Assembly (NCBI RefSeq): GCF_018388425.1
Contig: NZ_CP074406.1
Coordinates: 1,922,001 to 1,986,000 of the forward strand
DNA: 64,000 nt
From: Nocardioides faecalis
Lineage (GTDB): Bacteria > Actinomycetota > Actinomycetes > Propionibacteriales > Nocardioidaceae
Direction: 5' to 3'
Under the pieces are notes generated by a model. It was not told the origin of the DNA. It did no database searches and saw nothing but the letters and a program-made list of their open reading frames with translations. This document shows, piece by piece, positions 25,409 to 33,745 of the stretch (its first letter is position 1; every line of letters starts with the position of its first letter). The translations under genes and the position numbers were made by a program.

Positions 25409-26451
25409 GCGCGCCGGGACTGGTGGCCGACCTCGCCACGCTGGTCTCCTCGCTGGTCTCCTCGCTGGTCCCCGGGGTGGTCTCCGCGGCAGAGGACATC
25501 GACGAGGTCGCCGTGAACTTCGCGCCCTCCTCGCTGGTGCTGCTCAACGTGGTGCTCGGGCTGATCATGCTCGGCATCGCCCTGGACACCTCGCCGGACG
25601 ACTTCCGGGCGGTCGCGCGGCACCCCCGCTCGTTCGCGATCGCGATCGCCGCCCAGCTGCTGGTGCTGCCGATCGTCACGTTCGGGCTCACCCTGGTGCT
25701 GCCGGTGACGGCCTCGATGGCGCTGGGCATGCTGCTCGTCGCGTGCTGCCCGCCGGGCAACATCTCCCAGGTGCTCACCCACCGCGCCGGGGGCAACGTC
25801 GCCCTGTCGGTGTCGATGACCGCGGTCGGCAACCTGCTCTACATCGCCGCGATGCCGCTCAGCATCGCGTTCTGGGGCTCCCTGCACCCCGACACCGACG
25901 CGCTGCTCACCGACGTCGACCTCGACCCGCTCCGGATGCTTCTGGAGATCGTGCTGATCATCGGCGTGCCGTTCGCCGTGGGCCTGGCGGTGCGCGCCCG
26001 GTTCGGCCGGTTCGCCGCCGCCGTGCAGCCGGGCGTGAAGTGGTTCAGCCTGCTCGCCCTGCTCGGCTTCATCGTCGGCGCCCTGGCCGGCAACTGGGCG
26101 GTCTTCGTGCAGTTCCTCGGGGTCATCCTCCTCGTGGTCGCGCTGCACGACGCCGTGGCCCTCGCGATCGGCTACCTCACCGCGCGGCTCGGTGGCCTGG
26201 GGGTGCGGGAGCGCAAGGCGATGACGTTCGAGGTCGGCATCCGCAACGCCGGGCTCGGGCTCGGGATCGTGATGACCTTCTTCGACGGCCTCGGCGGGAT
26301 GGCCGTGGTCGCCGGCTGGTGGGGCGTGTGGGACATCATCGCCGGACTGGTGCTGGCCTCGCTGTGGGCCCGGCACAGCCGGCGCCGCGGTGGTGAGGCT
26401 GCCTCGTCGGCGCCGGGCGCGCAGCCGGGCACCACCGCGGTGGGCTCGTGA
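25405..26451 (+). CDS. BASS-family (bile acid:Na+ symporter-like) transporter
   Basis: 348 residues with about nine or ten TM segments and BASS signatures: LVACCPPGNISQVLTHRAGGN near residue 115, and FEVGIRNAGLGLGIVMTFF near residue 273, which contains the Na+-site helix. The family moves bile acids, organic acids and related anions. Start ATG overlaps the monooxygenase stop, and its own end overlaps the SDR gene, so transporter and enzymes are co-translated. A sterol- or terpenoid-like acid is a reasonable guess. Confidence 0.9.
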   Translation: MSAPGLVADLATLVSSLVSSLVPGVVSAAEDIDEVAVNFAPSSLVLLNVVLGLIMLGIALDTSPDDFRAVARHPRSFAIAIAAQLLVLPIVTFGLTLVLPVTASMALGMLLVACCPPGNISQVLTHRAGGNVALSVSMTAVGNLLYIAAMPLSIAFWGSLHPDTDALLTDVDLDPLRMLLEIVLIIGVPFAVGLAVRARFGRFAAAVQPGVKWFSLLALLGFIVGALAGNWAVFVQFLGVILLVVALHDAVALAIGYLTARLGGLGVRERKAMTFEVGIRNAGLGLGIVMTFFDGLGGMAVVAGWWGVWDIIAGLVLASLWARHSRRRGGEAASSAPGAQPGTTAVGS

Positions 26452-27431
26452 GCACCGGCGAGCGGGCCGGGCGCCGGGTGCTGATCACCGGCGGGGCGGG
26501 CTTCCTCGGCTCCACCCTGGCCGAGCAGCTCGCCGCACACCCCGAGGTCGCCGCGGTGGTGGCCGCCGACGTACGGGTGCCGGAGACGCCGCGGCCCGGT
26601 GTCCTCGACGTCCGCTGCGACGTCACCGAGCCCGGCACCGTCGAGCCGCTGCTGCGCGAGCACGACATCGACGTCGTGGTCCACCTGGCCGCCATCGTGA
26701 ACCCCGGCCGCGACCTGGAGCTGGAGTACCGCGTCGACGTCGAGGGCACCCGTCACGTCCTCGACGCCGCCGTGCGCGCCGGCGTACGACGCCTGGTCGT
26801 GTCCAGCTCCGGCGCCGCCTACGGCTACCACCCCGACAGTCCTGCGTGGATCACCGAGGACGTGCCGGTGCGCGGCAACGACGAGTTCGGCTACTCCCGG
26901 CACAAGCGGCTGGTCGAGGAGATGCTCGCCGACGCCCGCACCGAGCACCCCGGCCTGGAGCAGGTGGTGTTCCGGATCGGCACCATCCTCGGGCCCACCG
27001 TGCAGAACCAGATCACCGCGCTGTGGGACGGGCCGCTGATCCTGGGGGTGCGCGGCTCGGACTCGCCGTTCGTGTTCGTGTGGGTCGACGACGTCGCCGC
27101 CGCGATGGTGCGCGCAGCCACCGACGGCCCGCCCGGGGTCTACAACGTCGCCGGCGACGGTGCGCTCACCGTGCGCGACATCGCCCGGCGCCTCGGCAAA
27201 CCGGTGCTGGACGTGCCCGCCGGGGTGCTCGGCGCGGCGCTGCGGGTGGCGCGGAGCCTGCGGCTGACCCCGCACGGGCCGGAGCAGGTGCGGTTCCTTC
27301 GCTATCGGCCGGTGCTCGCCAACGGTGCGCTCAAGGAGCGGTTCGGCTACGTGCCCGCGCTGACCTCCGCGCAGGCCTTCGAGGCGTACCTGGAGACCCA
27401 TCCCGGTGTCGCTCGCAGCCGCGCGCGCTGA
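26448..27431 (+). CDS. Extended SDR, NAD-dependent epimerase/dehydratase-like
   Basis: 327 residues, extended SDR: NAD motif ITGGAGFLGSTL (~13-24), a DxxD-type Asp61, HLAA (~82-85) and a YSRHK catalytic pair near residue 148. Resembles NAD-dependent epimerases and 3beta-hydroxysteroid dehydrogenase-like enzymes. Last gene of a three-gene coupled unit with a flavin monooxygenase and a BASS carrier, suggesting an oxidation step on the imported compound. Sugar epimerase activity is an alternative. Confidence 0.87.
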   Translation: MSTGERAGRRVLITGGAGFLGSTLAEQLAAHPEVAAVVAADVRVPETPRPGVLDVRCDVTEPGTVEPLLREHDIDVVVHLAAIVNPGRDLELEYRVDVEGTRHVLDAAVRAGVRRLVVSSSGAAYGYHPDSPAWITEDVPVRGNDEFGYSRHKRLVEEMLADARTEHPGLEQVVFRIGTILGPTVQNQITALWDGPLILGVRGSDSPFVFVWVDDVAAAMVRAATDGPPGVYNVAGDGALTVRDIARRLGKPVLDVPAGVLGAALRVARSLRLTPHGPEQVRFLRYRPVLANGALKERFGYVPALTSAQAFEAYLETHPGVARSRAR

Positions 27432-27445
27432 GGGCGGGGATCTCC

Positions 27446-27451
27446 TACGAT
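27446..27451 (+). promoter_or_regulatory. -10 element TACGAT of the SixA-like gene
   Basis: TACGAT 7 nt before GTG 27459. The ATG at 27450 overlaps this hexamer, so the GTG is the likelier start. Confidence 0.6.
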
Positions 27452-27458
27452 GACTCGG

Positions 27459-27965
27459 GTGAGCAGCAGGCGGCTGGTCGTGGTGCGGCACGCGAGGGCG
27501 CAGCAGGCGGCCGAGAGCGACGTGCAGCGCCCGCTGCACCCCGAGGGCACCGCGGACGCGCGTGCGCTCGGCGCGTGGCTGGCGTCGCAGCGCATCGAGC
27601 CCGGCGTCGCCTACGTCTCCCGCGCCGTACGCACCCGGCAGACCTGGGACGCGCTGGCGGCAGGGGCGGGCTGGGAGCTCGCGCCGCACGTCGACGGCGC
27701 GCTCTACGACACCGACGAGGCCGGTGTGCTGGAGCTGGTCCACGTCACGCCCGCCGAGGTGGACACCGTGGTGGTGGTCGGGCACAACCCGACGGTCTCC
27801 ATGCTGGTCGCCGGCCTGGACGACGGCACCGGCGCCGCGAGCGGCGCCGTGGAGCGCGGCAGCTTCCCGACCGCGACCGCCGCCGTGCTCGAGCTGGACG
27901 GCGCGTGGAGCGACTTCGTAGCCACCGGCGCGCGGCTCGAGGGATTCCACGTCGCCCGCAGCTGA
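27459..27965 (+). CDS. sixA: SixA-like histidine phosphatase
   Basis: 168 residues from GTG 27459. Phosphohistidine pocket: VVRHARA near residue 10, a downstream SRAVRTRQTW and the second catalytic histidine in VVVGHNPTV. Short SixA-type branch of the histidine phosphatase superfamily, which removes phosphate from phosphohistidine or small molecules. No two-component or PTS partner is adjacent. Substrate unknown. Confidence 0.88.
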   Translation: MSSRRLVVVRHARAQQAAESDVQRPLHPEGTADARALGAWLASQRIEPGVAYVSRAVRTRQTWDALAAGAGWELAPHVDGALYDTDEAGVLELVHVTPAEVDTVVVVGHNPTVSMLVAGLDDGTGAASGAVERGSFPTATAAVLELDGAWSDFVATGARLEGFHVARS

Positions 27966-27974
27966 GCGCGCTCG

Positions 27975-28026
27975 GCCCAACGGCGGAGCCCAGCCCAGCG
28001 GCGGGGCTCAGCCCAGCGGCGGAGCG
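27975..28026. repeat. 18-bp tandem repeat spanning the serB 3' end
   Basis: About 2.9 copies of an 18-bp unit (GCCCAGCGGCGGGGCTCA and variants). The serB stop codon lies inside it. Probably slippage-generated; could vary between strains. Confidence 0.75.
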
Positions 28027-29234
28027 GGGGTGACGATGCCGTGGGCGGCGTCGGCGGCGACGATCTCCTCGCGGCTGATGCCGAGCAGGTACATGATCGA
28101 GTCCAGGTACGGCACGTTCAGGGAGGTGTCCGCGGCCTCGCGGACCACCGGTCGGGCGTTGTAGGCGATGCCGAGCCCGGCGGCGTCGAGCATGTCCAGG
28201 TCGTTGGCCCCGTCGCCGATCGCGATCGTGGACGCCACCGGGATGCCCAGGTCCGCGGCGAACTCCCGCAGCGCGGCCGCCTTGCCCGCCCGGTCCACGA
28301 CCTCGCCCACGACCTCGCCGGTGAGCCGGCCGTCGACGATCTCGAGGGTGTTGGCGCGCGCGCGGTGGATCCCCAGGTCGGCGGCGAGCCGGTCGGTGAT
28401 CTGGGTGAAGCCGCCCGAGACGATCGCGAACCGGTAGCCCAGCCGACGCAGCGTGCGCACCAGGGTCCGGGCACCCGGGTTGACCACGATGGCGTCGTAC
28501 ACCTCGTCGAGGATCGCGGCGTCGAGGCCGGCCAGCAGCCGCACCCGGGCCCGCAACGAGGCCTCGAAGTCCAGCTCGCCGCGCATCGCGCGCTCGGTGA
28601 TCTCGGCGACCTGCTCGCCGTGGCCGGCGTGCTCGGCCAGCATCTCGATCACCTCGCCCTGGATCAGGGTGGAGTCGACGTCCATCACGATGAGCCGCAT
28701 GCCGTGGCGCAGCAGGTTCGCCGGCTGCACCGCGACGTCGACGCGGTGCTGCACCGCGTCCGCCGCGAGCAGGGAGCGCAGCCGGTCCGGCGCGGCACCG
28801 GAGACGTGCAGCTCGATGGCGGTCACCGGGTAGCGCGCCATGCGCTCGATCCGGTCGATGTTGCCGCCGCAGTCGGCGATGCGGCCCGCGATCGCGGCCA
28901 TCGCCGATGCCTTCAGCGGGGAACCGATGACGGTCACGTGCGCACGCTCGCGGCTGCGCGAACGGTTGTCACCGGAGCCCTTCTCGAACTCCACGCTCAT
29001 GCCCAGCGCGTCGGCCGCGGCGGTGACCGCGCGGCGCAGCTTCTTGACGTCTCGCGGGGCGCTGACGAGCACCCCGAGCACGAGGCGACCACGCATCAGG
29101 ATCTGCTCGAGGTCCACGACCGCCACCCCGAAGGGGGTCAGGCTCGCCAGGATGGCCGAGGTCACGCCGGGGCGGTCGGTGCCGGTGACCGTGATCAGCA
29201 GGGTGTCGGGGGAGGCGGCGTCGTGTGTGCTCAT
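28008..29234 (-). CDS. serB: Phosphoserine phosphatase SerB with ACT domains
   Basis: 408 residues. Two N-terminal ACT-like modules (~8-85 and ~95-175) are followed by a HAD phosphatase domain: nucleophile loop DVDSTLIQGEV (~187), SGGFTQI, and the Mg-binding GDGANDLDM. Completes serine synthesis from phosphoserine. The ACT domains suggest amino acid feedback as in mycobacterial SerB2. Start ATG 29234 with TAGCCT 9 nt upstream. It shares a 12-bp gap with the upstream hypothetical gene. Confidence 0.95.
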   Translation of the reverse strand: MSTHDAASPDTLLITVTGTDRPGVTSAILASLTPFGVAVVDLEQILMRGRLVLGVLVSAPRDVKKLRRAVTAAADALGMSVEFEKGSGDNRSRSRERAHVTVIGSPLKASAMAAIAGRIADCGGNIDRIERMARYPVTAIELHVSGAAPDRLRSLLAADAVQHRVDVAVQPANLLRHGMRLIVMDVDSTLIQGEVIEMLAEHAGHGEQVAEITERAMRGELDFEASLRARVRLLAGLDAAILDEVYDAIVVNPGARTLVRTLRRLGYRFAIVSGGFTQITDRLAADLGIHRARANTLEIVDGRLTGEVVGEVVDRAGKAAALREFAADLGIPVASTIAIGDGANDLDMLDAAGLGIAYNARPVVREAADTSLNVPYLDSIMYLLGISREEIVAADAAHGIVTPAPPLG

Positions 29235-29243
29235 CGCGGCTGC

Positions 29244-29249
29244 AGGCTA
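29244..29249 (-). promoter_or_regulatory. -10-like TAGCCT of serB
   Basis: TAGCCT on the minus strand, 9 nt before ATG 29234. It overlaps the 3' end of the upstream hypothetical gene (stop 29247-29249). Confidence 0.5.
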
Positions 29250-30044
29250 TCGCTTGCCCGTCCCGGGCTCCGGGGGCCAGCCGTCCGGTGAGCACGCCGC
29301 GGTCAACGCCCGGCGCACCGCACGCTCCAACGGCTCCAGCGCCGCCCGCCGCCGGGCGGCCTCGCCGACGCTGAGCGCCCCGCCGTCGTCGAGCAGGGCC
29401 ATCTCCACCACGGCACGCAGGTGCAGCGCGCGCCCCACCACGTCGACCGCACGCTGCGGGGTGCCTGCCGGCGCGGCGACGGGCGCACCGGCGCGCAGGT
29501 CGTGCAGCTCGTCGGCGACCTCGGGACGCCAGCTCGCCACGTCGAGGGCGGCCAGCGCGTCGGCAGCGGCGAGCAGCGCACCACGCAGCTCCCGGTCCGC
29601 CTCGCCCAGGTCCGGCGGGGGCCGGCGGTTCGCCGGGTACGGCACCCACTCCACGGCCCGGCCCACCCGGTAGGGCACCCAGGCCCGGTCGGTGCCCAAC
29701 GCCAGCACCGCCTCGCCCTGGTCGATGGCCTCGGCGGTCAGCGCGGCCGGGCCACGCAACCCCACCGGGTCGCCGGTGGCGGGGAAGGCGGCGGCGAGCC
29801 CGGTCACGCCGGCGCCGCGCAGCGCGCCCAGCTCCAGCAGCAGCGGCTCGGCGCTGCCCTCGGCCACCACGACGTGGGCGACGTCGGCATCGTGCGCGTC
29901 GGCATCGTGTACGGCGGGCTCCGAGCCCGCCTTCTGCGGGGTCCTGCCGAGCACGCCGTCGAGGCACTCATCGGGGCCGATCCGGCCGCGCAGCCACGCG
30001 GTTCCCCACCATGCGACGCGCGCCGATGCAGGCAGCAAGCTCAC
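29247..30044 (-). CDS. Conserved actinobacterial hypothetical protein
   Basis: 265 residues; no domain recognised. Alanine-rich and acidic, with no TM segment. Notable blocks: ARVAWWGTAWLRGRIGPDE near the start, and AWVPYRVGRAVEWVPYPANRRPPPD in the middle. The GTG start at 30044 is supported by TACAGT 6 nt upstream. Located between serB and an orphan ABC ATPase; neither clarifies its role. Confidence 0.78.
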   Translation of the reverse strand: MSLLPASARVAWWGTAWLRGRIGPDECLDGVLGRTPQKAGSEPAVHDADAHDADVAHVVVAEGSAEPLLLELGALRGAGVTGLAAAFPATGDPVGLRGPAALTAEAIDQGEAVLALGTDRAWVPYRVGRAVEWVPYPANRRPPPDLGEADRELRGALLAAADALAALDVASWRPEVADELHDLRAGAPVAAPAGTPQRAVDVVGRALHLRAVVEMALLDDGGALSVGEAARRRAALEPLERAVRRALTAACSPDGWPPEPGTGKR

Positions 30045-30050
30045 CGGCGA

Positions 30051-30099
30051 ACTGTATGCCGGACCTCGCCGCAGCCGGCACCGGAGGGGACCGTAGGGT
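30051..30099. promoter_or_regulatory. Divergent -10 elements for the hypothetical gene and ABC ATPase
   Basis: Minus-strand TACAGT (30051-30056) is 6 nt before GTG 30044; plus-strand TAGGGT (30094-30099) is 7 nt before ATG 30107. Confidence 0.62.
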
Positions 30100-30106
30100 T
30101 GCGCCC

Positions 30107-30904
30107 ATGTCCGCCGTGCTCGAGCTTGCCGAGGTCAGTGTGCGTCGCGGTCAGGCGACCCTGCTGGACCGTGTCAGCTGGGTGGTCCGTGAGGGGGAGC
30201 GGTGGGTGCTGCTCGGCGCCAACGGCGCCGGCAAGACGACGCTGATGCAGGTCGCGGGAGCCCAGATGTTCCCCACCTCCGGCGCCGTCGGCATCCTCGG
30301 CGAGCTGCTCGGCACCGTCGACGTGTTCGAGCTGCGTCCCCGGATCGGCGTGTCCAGCGCGGCGCTGGCCGAGAAGGTGCCGCGCGGCGAGATCGTGCGC
30401 GACGTGGTGCTCTCGGCGTCGTACGGCGTCGTGGGGCGCTGGAACGAGGCCTACGACCGCCTCGACCACGACCGGGTGGACTCGCTGCTGCGCGAGCTCG
30501 GGGTGCACCACCTCGCCGACCGCACGTTCGGCACGCTGAGCGAGGGGGAGCGCAAGCGGGTGCTCATCGCACGGGCGCTGATGACGGACCCGGAGCTGCT
30601 GCTGCTCGACGAGCCCGCCGCGGGTCTGGACCTGGGCGGCCGTGAGGACCTGGTCTCCACGCTCTCCGTGCTCGCCCACGACCCGACCTCGCCGGCCACG
30701 GTGCTGGTCTCGCACCACGTCGAGGAGATCCCGCCCGGCTTCACGCACGTGCTGATGCTGCGCGACGGCGCGGTGGTGACGCAGGGCCCGATCGAGACGA
30801 CCCTGAGCGCCGAGGCGCTGTCGGCGACCTTCGGGATGCCGCTCGTGCTCGAGGAGCACGACGGCCGCTACGCGGCGCGCCGCAAGCAGCGCCACCGCGG
30901 CTGA
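30107..30904 (+). CDS. Orphan ABC ATP-binding protein (ModF-like)
   Basis: 265 residues with Walker A GANGAGKTT (~38-46), a signature LSEGERKR in place of LSGGQ, Walker B LLLLDEPAAGLD and H-loop LVSHHVEE. No permease is adjacent; the next gene encodes a TauE-type carrier. Stand-alone ATPases of this type resemble ModF/YbbL-like proteins, whose roles are poorly defined. TAGGGT 7 nt upstream points to a leaderless mRNA. Confidence 0.9.
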   Translation: MSAVLELAEVSVRRGQATLLDRVSWVVREGERWVLLGANGAGKTTLMQVAGAQMFPTSGAVGILGELLGTVDVFELRPRIGVSSAALAEKVPRGEIVRDVVLSASYGVVGRWNEAYDRLDHDRVDSLLRELGVHHLADRTFGTLSEGERKRVLIARALMTDPELLLLDEPAAGLDLGGREDLVSTLSVLAHDPTSPATVLVSHHVEEIPPGFTHVLMLRDGAVVTQGPIETTLSAEALSATFGMPLVLEEHDGRYAARRKQRHRG

Positions 30905-30911
30905 GCCCGAG

Positions 30912-31760
30912 GTGGGGACCTTCGAGATCGTCGCGATCCTGCTCGCCGGGGTCGGGGCGGGCACGATCAACGCCGTCGTGGGCTCGGGCACGCTGATCAC
31001 GTTCCCCACGCTGCTGGCCCTCGGGGTGCCGCCGGTGACGGCGAACATGTCCAACAGCCTCGGCCTGGTCCCCGGCTCGGTCGCGGGTGCGGTCGGCTAC
31101 CGGCGCGAGCTGGCCGGCCAGCGCACCCGCGTGCTGCGGCTGCTGATCTTCTCCACCGCCGGGGGCGTGCTCGGCGCCCTGCTGCTGCTCTGGCTGCCGC
31201 CGGATGCCTTCGAGGCCGTCGTCCCGGCGCTCATCCTGCTCGGTGTCGTCCTGGTGATCGTGCAGCCGCGGCTCTCCCGTGCGGTGGCGGCGCGCACCGC
31301 GGCGCGGGAGCAGGCCCGTGAGCTCGCCGACCCGGCAGGGCACCCGGCAGGGGAGCAGGCGGCCGTCCGCCAGCCGGTCACCGGTGCCTGGTGGGTGCCG
31401 ATCGCGGCCTTCGGCACCGGGGTCTACGGCGGCTACTTCGGTGCCGCGCAGGGCGTGATCCTGATGGCGGTGCTCGGCATCGGCATCTCCGAGAGCCTGC
31501 AACGGCTCAACGGCGTCAAGAACGTGCTGGTCGCGGTCGTCAACGGCGTGGCCGGCCTGATCTTCGTGGTCGTCGCCGAGCTCGGCCTGCTCGGCACCGA
31601 CGCCGAGGTCGACTGGCTGCTGGTGCTCGTCATCGGCGTCGGCGCGGTCATCGGCGGCTTCCTGGGCGCCTCCGTGGGTCGCCGGCTTCCGGCGGTCGCG
31701 CTGCGGTCGGTGATCGTCGTCGTCGGCCTCGCCGCAGTCGTCAGCATCCTCCTCGGCTGA
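30912..31760 (+). CDS. TauE/SafE-family anion exporter
   Basis: 282 residues, about eight TM segments in two related halves, each starting with a Gly-rich helix (GVGAGTINAVVGSGTLITFP; GTGVYGGYFGAAQGVILMA). Typical of TauE/SafE permeases that export sulfite or sulfonates, or take up organosulfur compounds. A charged ~30-residue loop lies between the halves. GTG 30912 is 7 nt after the ABC ATPase stop, so the genes are probably co-transcribed. Confidence 0.9.
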   Translation: MGTFEIVAILLAGVGAGTINAVVGSGTLITFPTLLALGVPPVTANMSNSLGLVPGSVAGAVGYRRELAGQRTRVLRLLIFSTAGGVLGALLLLWLPPDAFEAVVPALILLGVVLVIVQPRLSRAVAARTAAREQARELADPAGHPAGEQAAVRQPVTGAWWVPIAAFGTGVYGGYFGAAQGVILMAVLGIGISESLQRLNGVKNVLVAVVNGVAGLIFVVVAELGLLGTDAEVDWLLVLVIGVGAVIGGFLGASVGRRLPAVALRSVIVVVGLAAVVSILLG

Positions 31761-31798
31761 CGCCGCGCGACCAACCAGCCTCGAAGGAGAACCGCACG

Positions 31799-32236
31799 AT
31801 GTCGACACCGCCCTGGGGCGAGCAGCCCTCAGACGAGCAGCCCCAGCCGTCGTACGGCCAGGATCCCTACGGCCAGCCGCCTTACGGCCAGCCCCCGTAC
31901 GGTCAGCCGCCGTACGGTCAGCCCTCGTACGGCCAGGCGCCCTATGGCCAGCCGAGCCCGTACGGCCAGCAGCCCTACGGCTACGCTCCGGCTGCGCCGA
32001 CCAACGGCATGGCGATCGCCTCGCTCGTGGTGAGCATCCTCGGCCTGACCGTCTGCTGTGGCGCGCCGGGCGTCGTCGGCGCGATCCTGGGACACGTCGC
32101 GCGGAGGCAGATCGCGCAGACCGGGCAGGGCGGCGCCGGCCTGGCGCTGGCGGGAGTGATCGTCGGCTGGATCTCGTTCGCCATCTGCATCGCGATCGGG
32201 CTCTTCTACGTCGCGCTGTTCGCGTTGAACGTCTGA
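31799..32236 (+). CDS. DUF4190 membrane protein with PYGQ repeat tail
   Basis: 145 residues. Residues ~15-65 are a Pro/Tyr/Gly/Gln low-complexity tail with repeated PYGQP units; ~70-145 hold two TM helices of the DUF4190 type (MAIASLVVSILGLTVCCGAPGVVGAILGHVARRQI, then ISFAICIAIGLFYVALF). The Tyr/Gln/Pro tail is likely cytosolic and disordered, of a kind that forms condensates or recruits partners. Start ATG 31799 follows AAGGAGA. Function unknown. Confidence 0.87.
   Translation: MSTPPWGEQPSDEQPQPSYGQDPYGQPPYGQPPYGQPPYGQPSYGQAPYGQPSPYGQQPYGYAPAAPTNGMAIASLVVSILGLTVCCGAPGVVGAILGHVARRQIAQTGQGGAGLALAGVIVGWISFAICIAIGLFYVALFALNV
31851..31980 (+). repeat. In-gene ~15-bp repeat encoding PYGQP
   Basis: Around eight units of a TACGGNCAGCC-based sequence with a 15-bp period and some variation, encoding the disordered tail of the DUF4190 protein. 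Expected to vary in copy number. Confidence 0.85.
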
Positions 32237-32272
32237 GCGACGCCCCGGGCCGCTAGTGGGCGGGCGCGCCGG

Positions 32273-32635
32273 TCAGCGAGGGGAGCGGCGCAGGGAGAAG
32301 AACCCCGCGCCGACCGCGCCCGCCGCCACTGCGGCGAAGGAGCCGGCGCTGGCGGTCGGCATCGTGCGCGAGCGCAGCGCGGAGACCGCGGCGGCGACGT
32401 CGGCGCCGTCGACGGCCATCCCGACCAGCGTCAGGTTGCGGCGCAGCGCGCCCCCGGCGACGAGGGTGATGGCACCGAGGGCGACCTCGCGCGCGCCGAA
32501 CATCCGCCCGTACACGCTGAGCTGCGGGTTGGCGGCGGAGTCGAGGCCGAGGAGCTCGGCGGTGCGGTCGGGTGCGACGAGGGCGCCGATGCCGAGGCCG
32601 ATGCGGCCCAGGGAGAGTCCGGTGACGGGATCCAT
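32273..32635 (-). CDS. Small membrane protein, DUF4267-like
   Basis: 120 residues, mostly small hydrophobic amino acids, with three or four TM segments. The region PQLSVYGRMFGAREVALGA resembles DUF4267-type proteins; assignment is tentative. Start ATG 32635 is supported by TAGCCT 7 nt upstream. It lies alone between convergent DUF4190 and the downstream hydrolase gene. No function known. Confidence 0.68.
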   Translation of the reverse strand: MDPVTGLSLGRIGLGIGALVAPDRTAELLGLDSAANPQLSVYGRMFGAREVALGAITLVAGGALRRNLTLVGMAVDGADVAAAVSALRSRTMPTASAGSFAAVAAGAVGAGFFSLRRSPR

Positions 32636-32642
32636 GGGCCGC

Positions 32643-32648
32643 AGGCTA
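32643..32648 (-). promoter_or_regulatory. -10 element TAGCCT of the small membrane protein gene
   Basis: Minus-strand TAGCCT, 7 nt before ATG 32635. Confidence 0.6.
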
Positions 32649-32680
32649 GCGCCCGCGGCGGGCGGCAGGTGCAACGGGTT

Positions 32681-33679
32681 CTAGATGTCGCGCGGGGCGA
32701 CGTAGGCGTCCAGCCAGCGCCGGATCTCGCCGTAGGCGCGCCGGCGTGGGCCGAGGCGGGAGAGCACCACGTCGTGGATCGCGCCCGGCACCGCGGCGTA
32801 GGTGACATGGGAGCCGACGGCGGTGGCCCAGCGCCGGATCTGCTGGACGTCGAGGACGATGTCGGAGGTGTGCACGTCCTCGTCCATGCCCTGCGGGGTC
32901 GTGCTGCGGTCCGAGGAGAGCACCAGCGCCGGCACCGCGATGTCGAGACCGGCCTGCAGCTGTCGGTGGCCCCGGCGCACCGCGGCGAGCCAGCCGACCC
33001 GCACCGGGTACGACGTGATGGGCTTCCACTGAAGGTCGAAGTCCCACTCGCCGTCGTGCTCGCGGTGCAGGCTGCGTCCGTACAGGCCGCTGACGTCGCG
33101 GCTGACCTCCTGCAACGGCCGCCGCCGGCCCAGCTGGTCCACCAGCACGGTGACGGGCAGGCTGCGCAGCAGGCGGCTGCCCTGCAGGTCCAGCCACGGC
33201 GAGTTCAGCACCAGGCCCGCCAGCTGTGCCGGACGGCGCTCGTGGGCCCACAGCGCCACGACGAGCCCGCCGGTGGAGTGCCCGGAGAGCACCACGTGCT
33301 CGTGCCCGTCGCGCACGGTGATCCGCTCCCAGGCGGCGTCGAGCTCCTCGAAGTAGTCGGAGAGGTCGGCCACGTACGTCGCCGACTGGTGTGCGCGCAG
33401 GGAGCGGCCGTACTTGCGCAGGTCCAGGGCGTACATGTCGTGGCCGCGCTCGAGCCACCACTCGCCGTACTCGACCTGGAAGAAGTACTCGGCGAAGCCG
33501 TGCACGTGCAGGGTGGCCCACGTGCCGGTGCCGCGGCTCGCGGCGCCGGCGCCGTCGGTGCGTGCGGCGCGCCGGCTGACCAGCGTGGCGACCACCTCGC
33601 CCTCGAAGTCGTCGGCCAGCTCGATGGTCTCGGCCCGCCACGGGTCCCCGAGGACGTCGGGGTGGTGCTCGTCGCTCAC
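32681..33679 (-). CDS. Alpha/beta hydrolase (lysophospholipase-like)
   Basis: 332 residues. Early HVHGFAEYFF oxyanion-type segment, nucleophile elbow LSGHSTGGLV (~Ser135), and a late HDVVLSR catalytic histidine; an Asp in LSSDRST is a candidate third member. Resembles PldB-type monoacylglycerol lipases/lysophospholipases. GTG 33679 has a GAGG Shine-Dalgarno; the nearest -10-like hexamer (TAGATT) lies ~42 nt upstream, so this gene has a normal leader. Confidence 0.88.
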   Translation of the reverse strand: MSDEHHPDVLGDPWRAETIELADDFEGEVVATLVSRRAARTDGAGAASRGTGTWATLHVHGFAEYFFQVEYGEWWLERGHDMYALDLRKYGRSLRAHQSATYVADLSDYFEELDAAWERITVRDGHEHVVLSGHSTGGLVVALWAHERRPAQLAGLVLNSPWLDLQGSRLLRSLPVTVLVDQLGRRRPLQEVSRDVSGLYGRSLHREHDGEWDFDLQWKPITSYPVRVGWLAAVRRGHRQLQAGLDIAVPALVLSSDRSTTPQGMDEDVHTSDIVLDVQQIRRWATAVGSHVTYAAVPGAIHDVVLSRLGPRRRAYGEIRRWLDAYVAPRDI

Positions 33680-33720
33680 GTGCTGCCTCGATCTTCTCGC
33701 GTTGCGGTCCCGCCCCGAGG

Positions 33721-33739
33721 AATCTAGCGCCCTTAGGCT
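33721..33739. promoter_or_regulatory. Closely spaced divergent -10 elements
   Basis: Minus-strand TAGATT (33721-33726, for the hydrolase) and plus-strand TAGGCT (33734-33739, 6 nt before ATG 33746) are 7 bp apart, so their RNA polymerase footprints must overlap. Confidence 0.6.
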
Positions 33740-33745
33740 GGCGCG

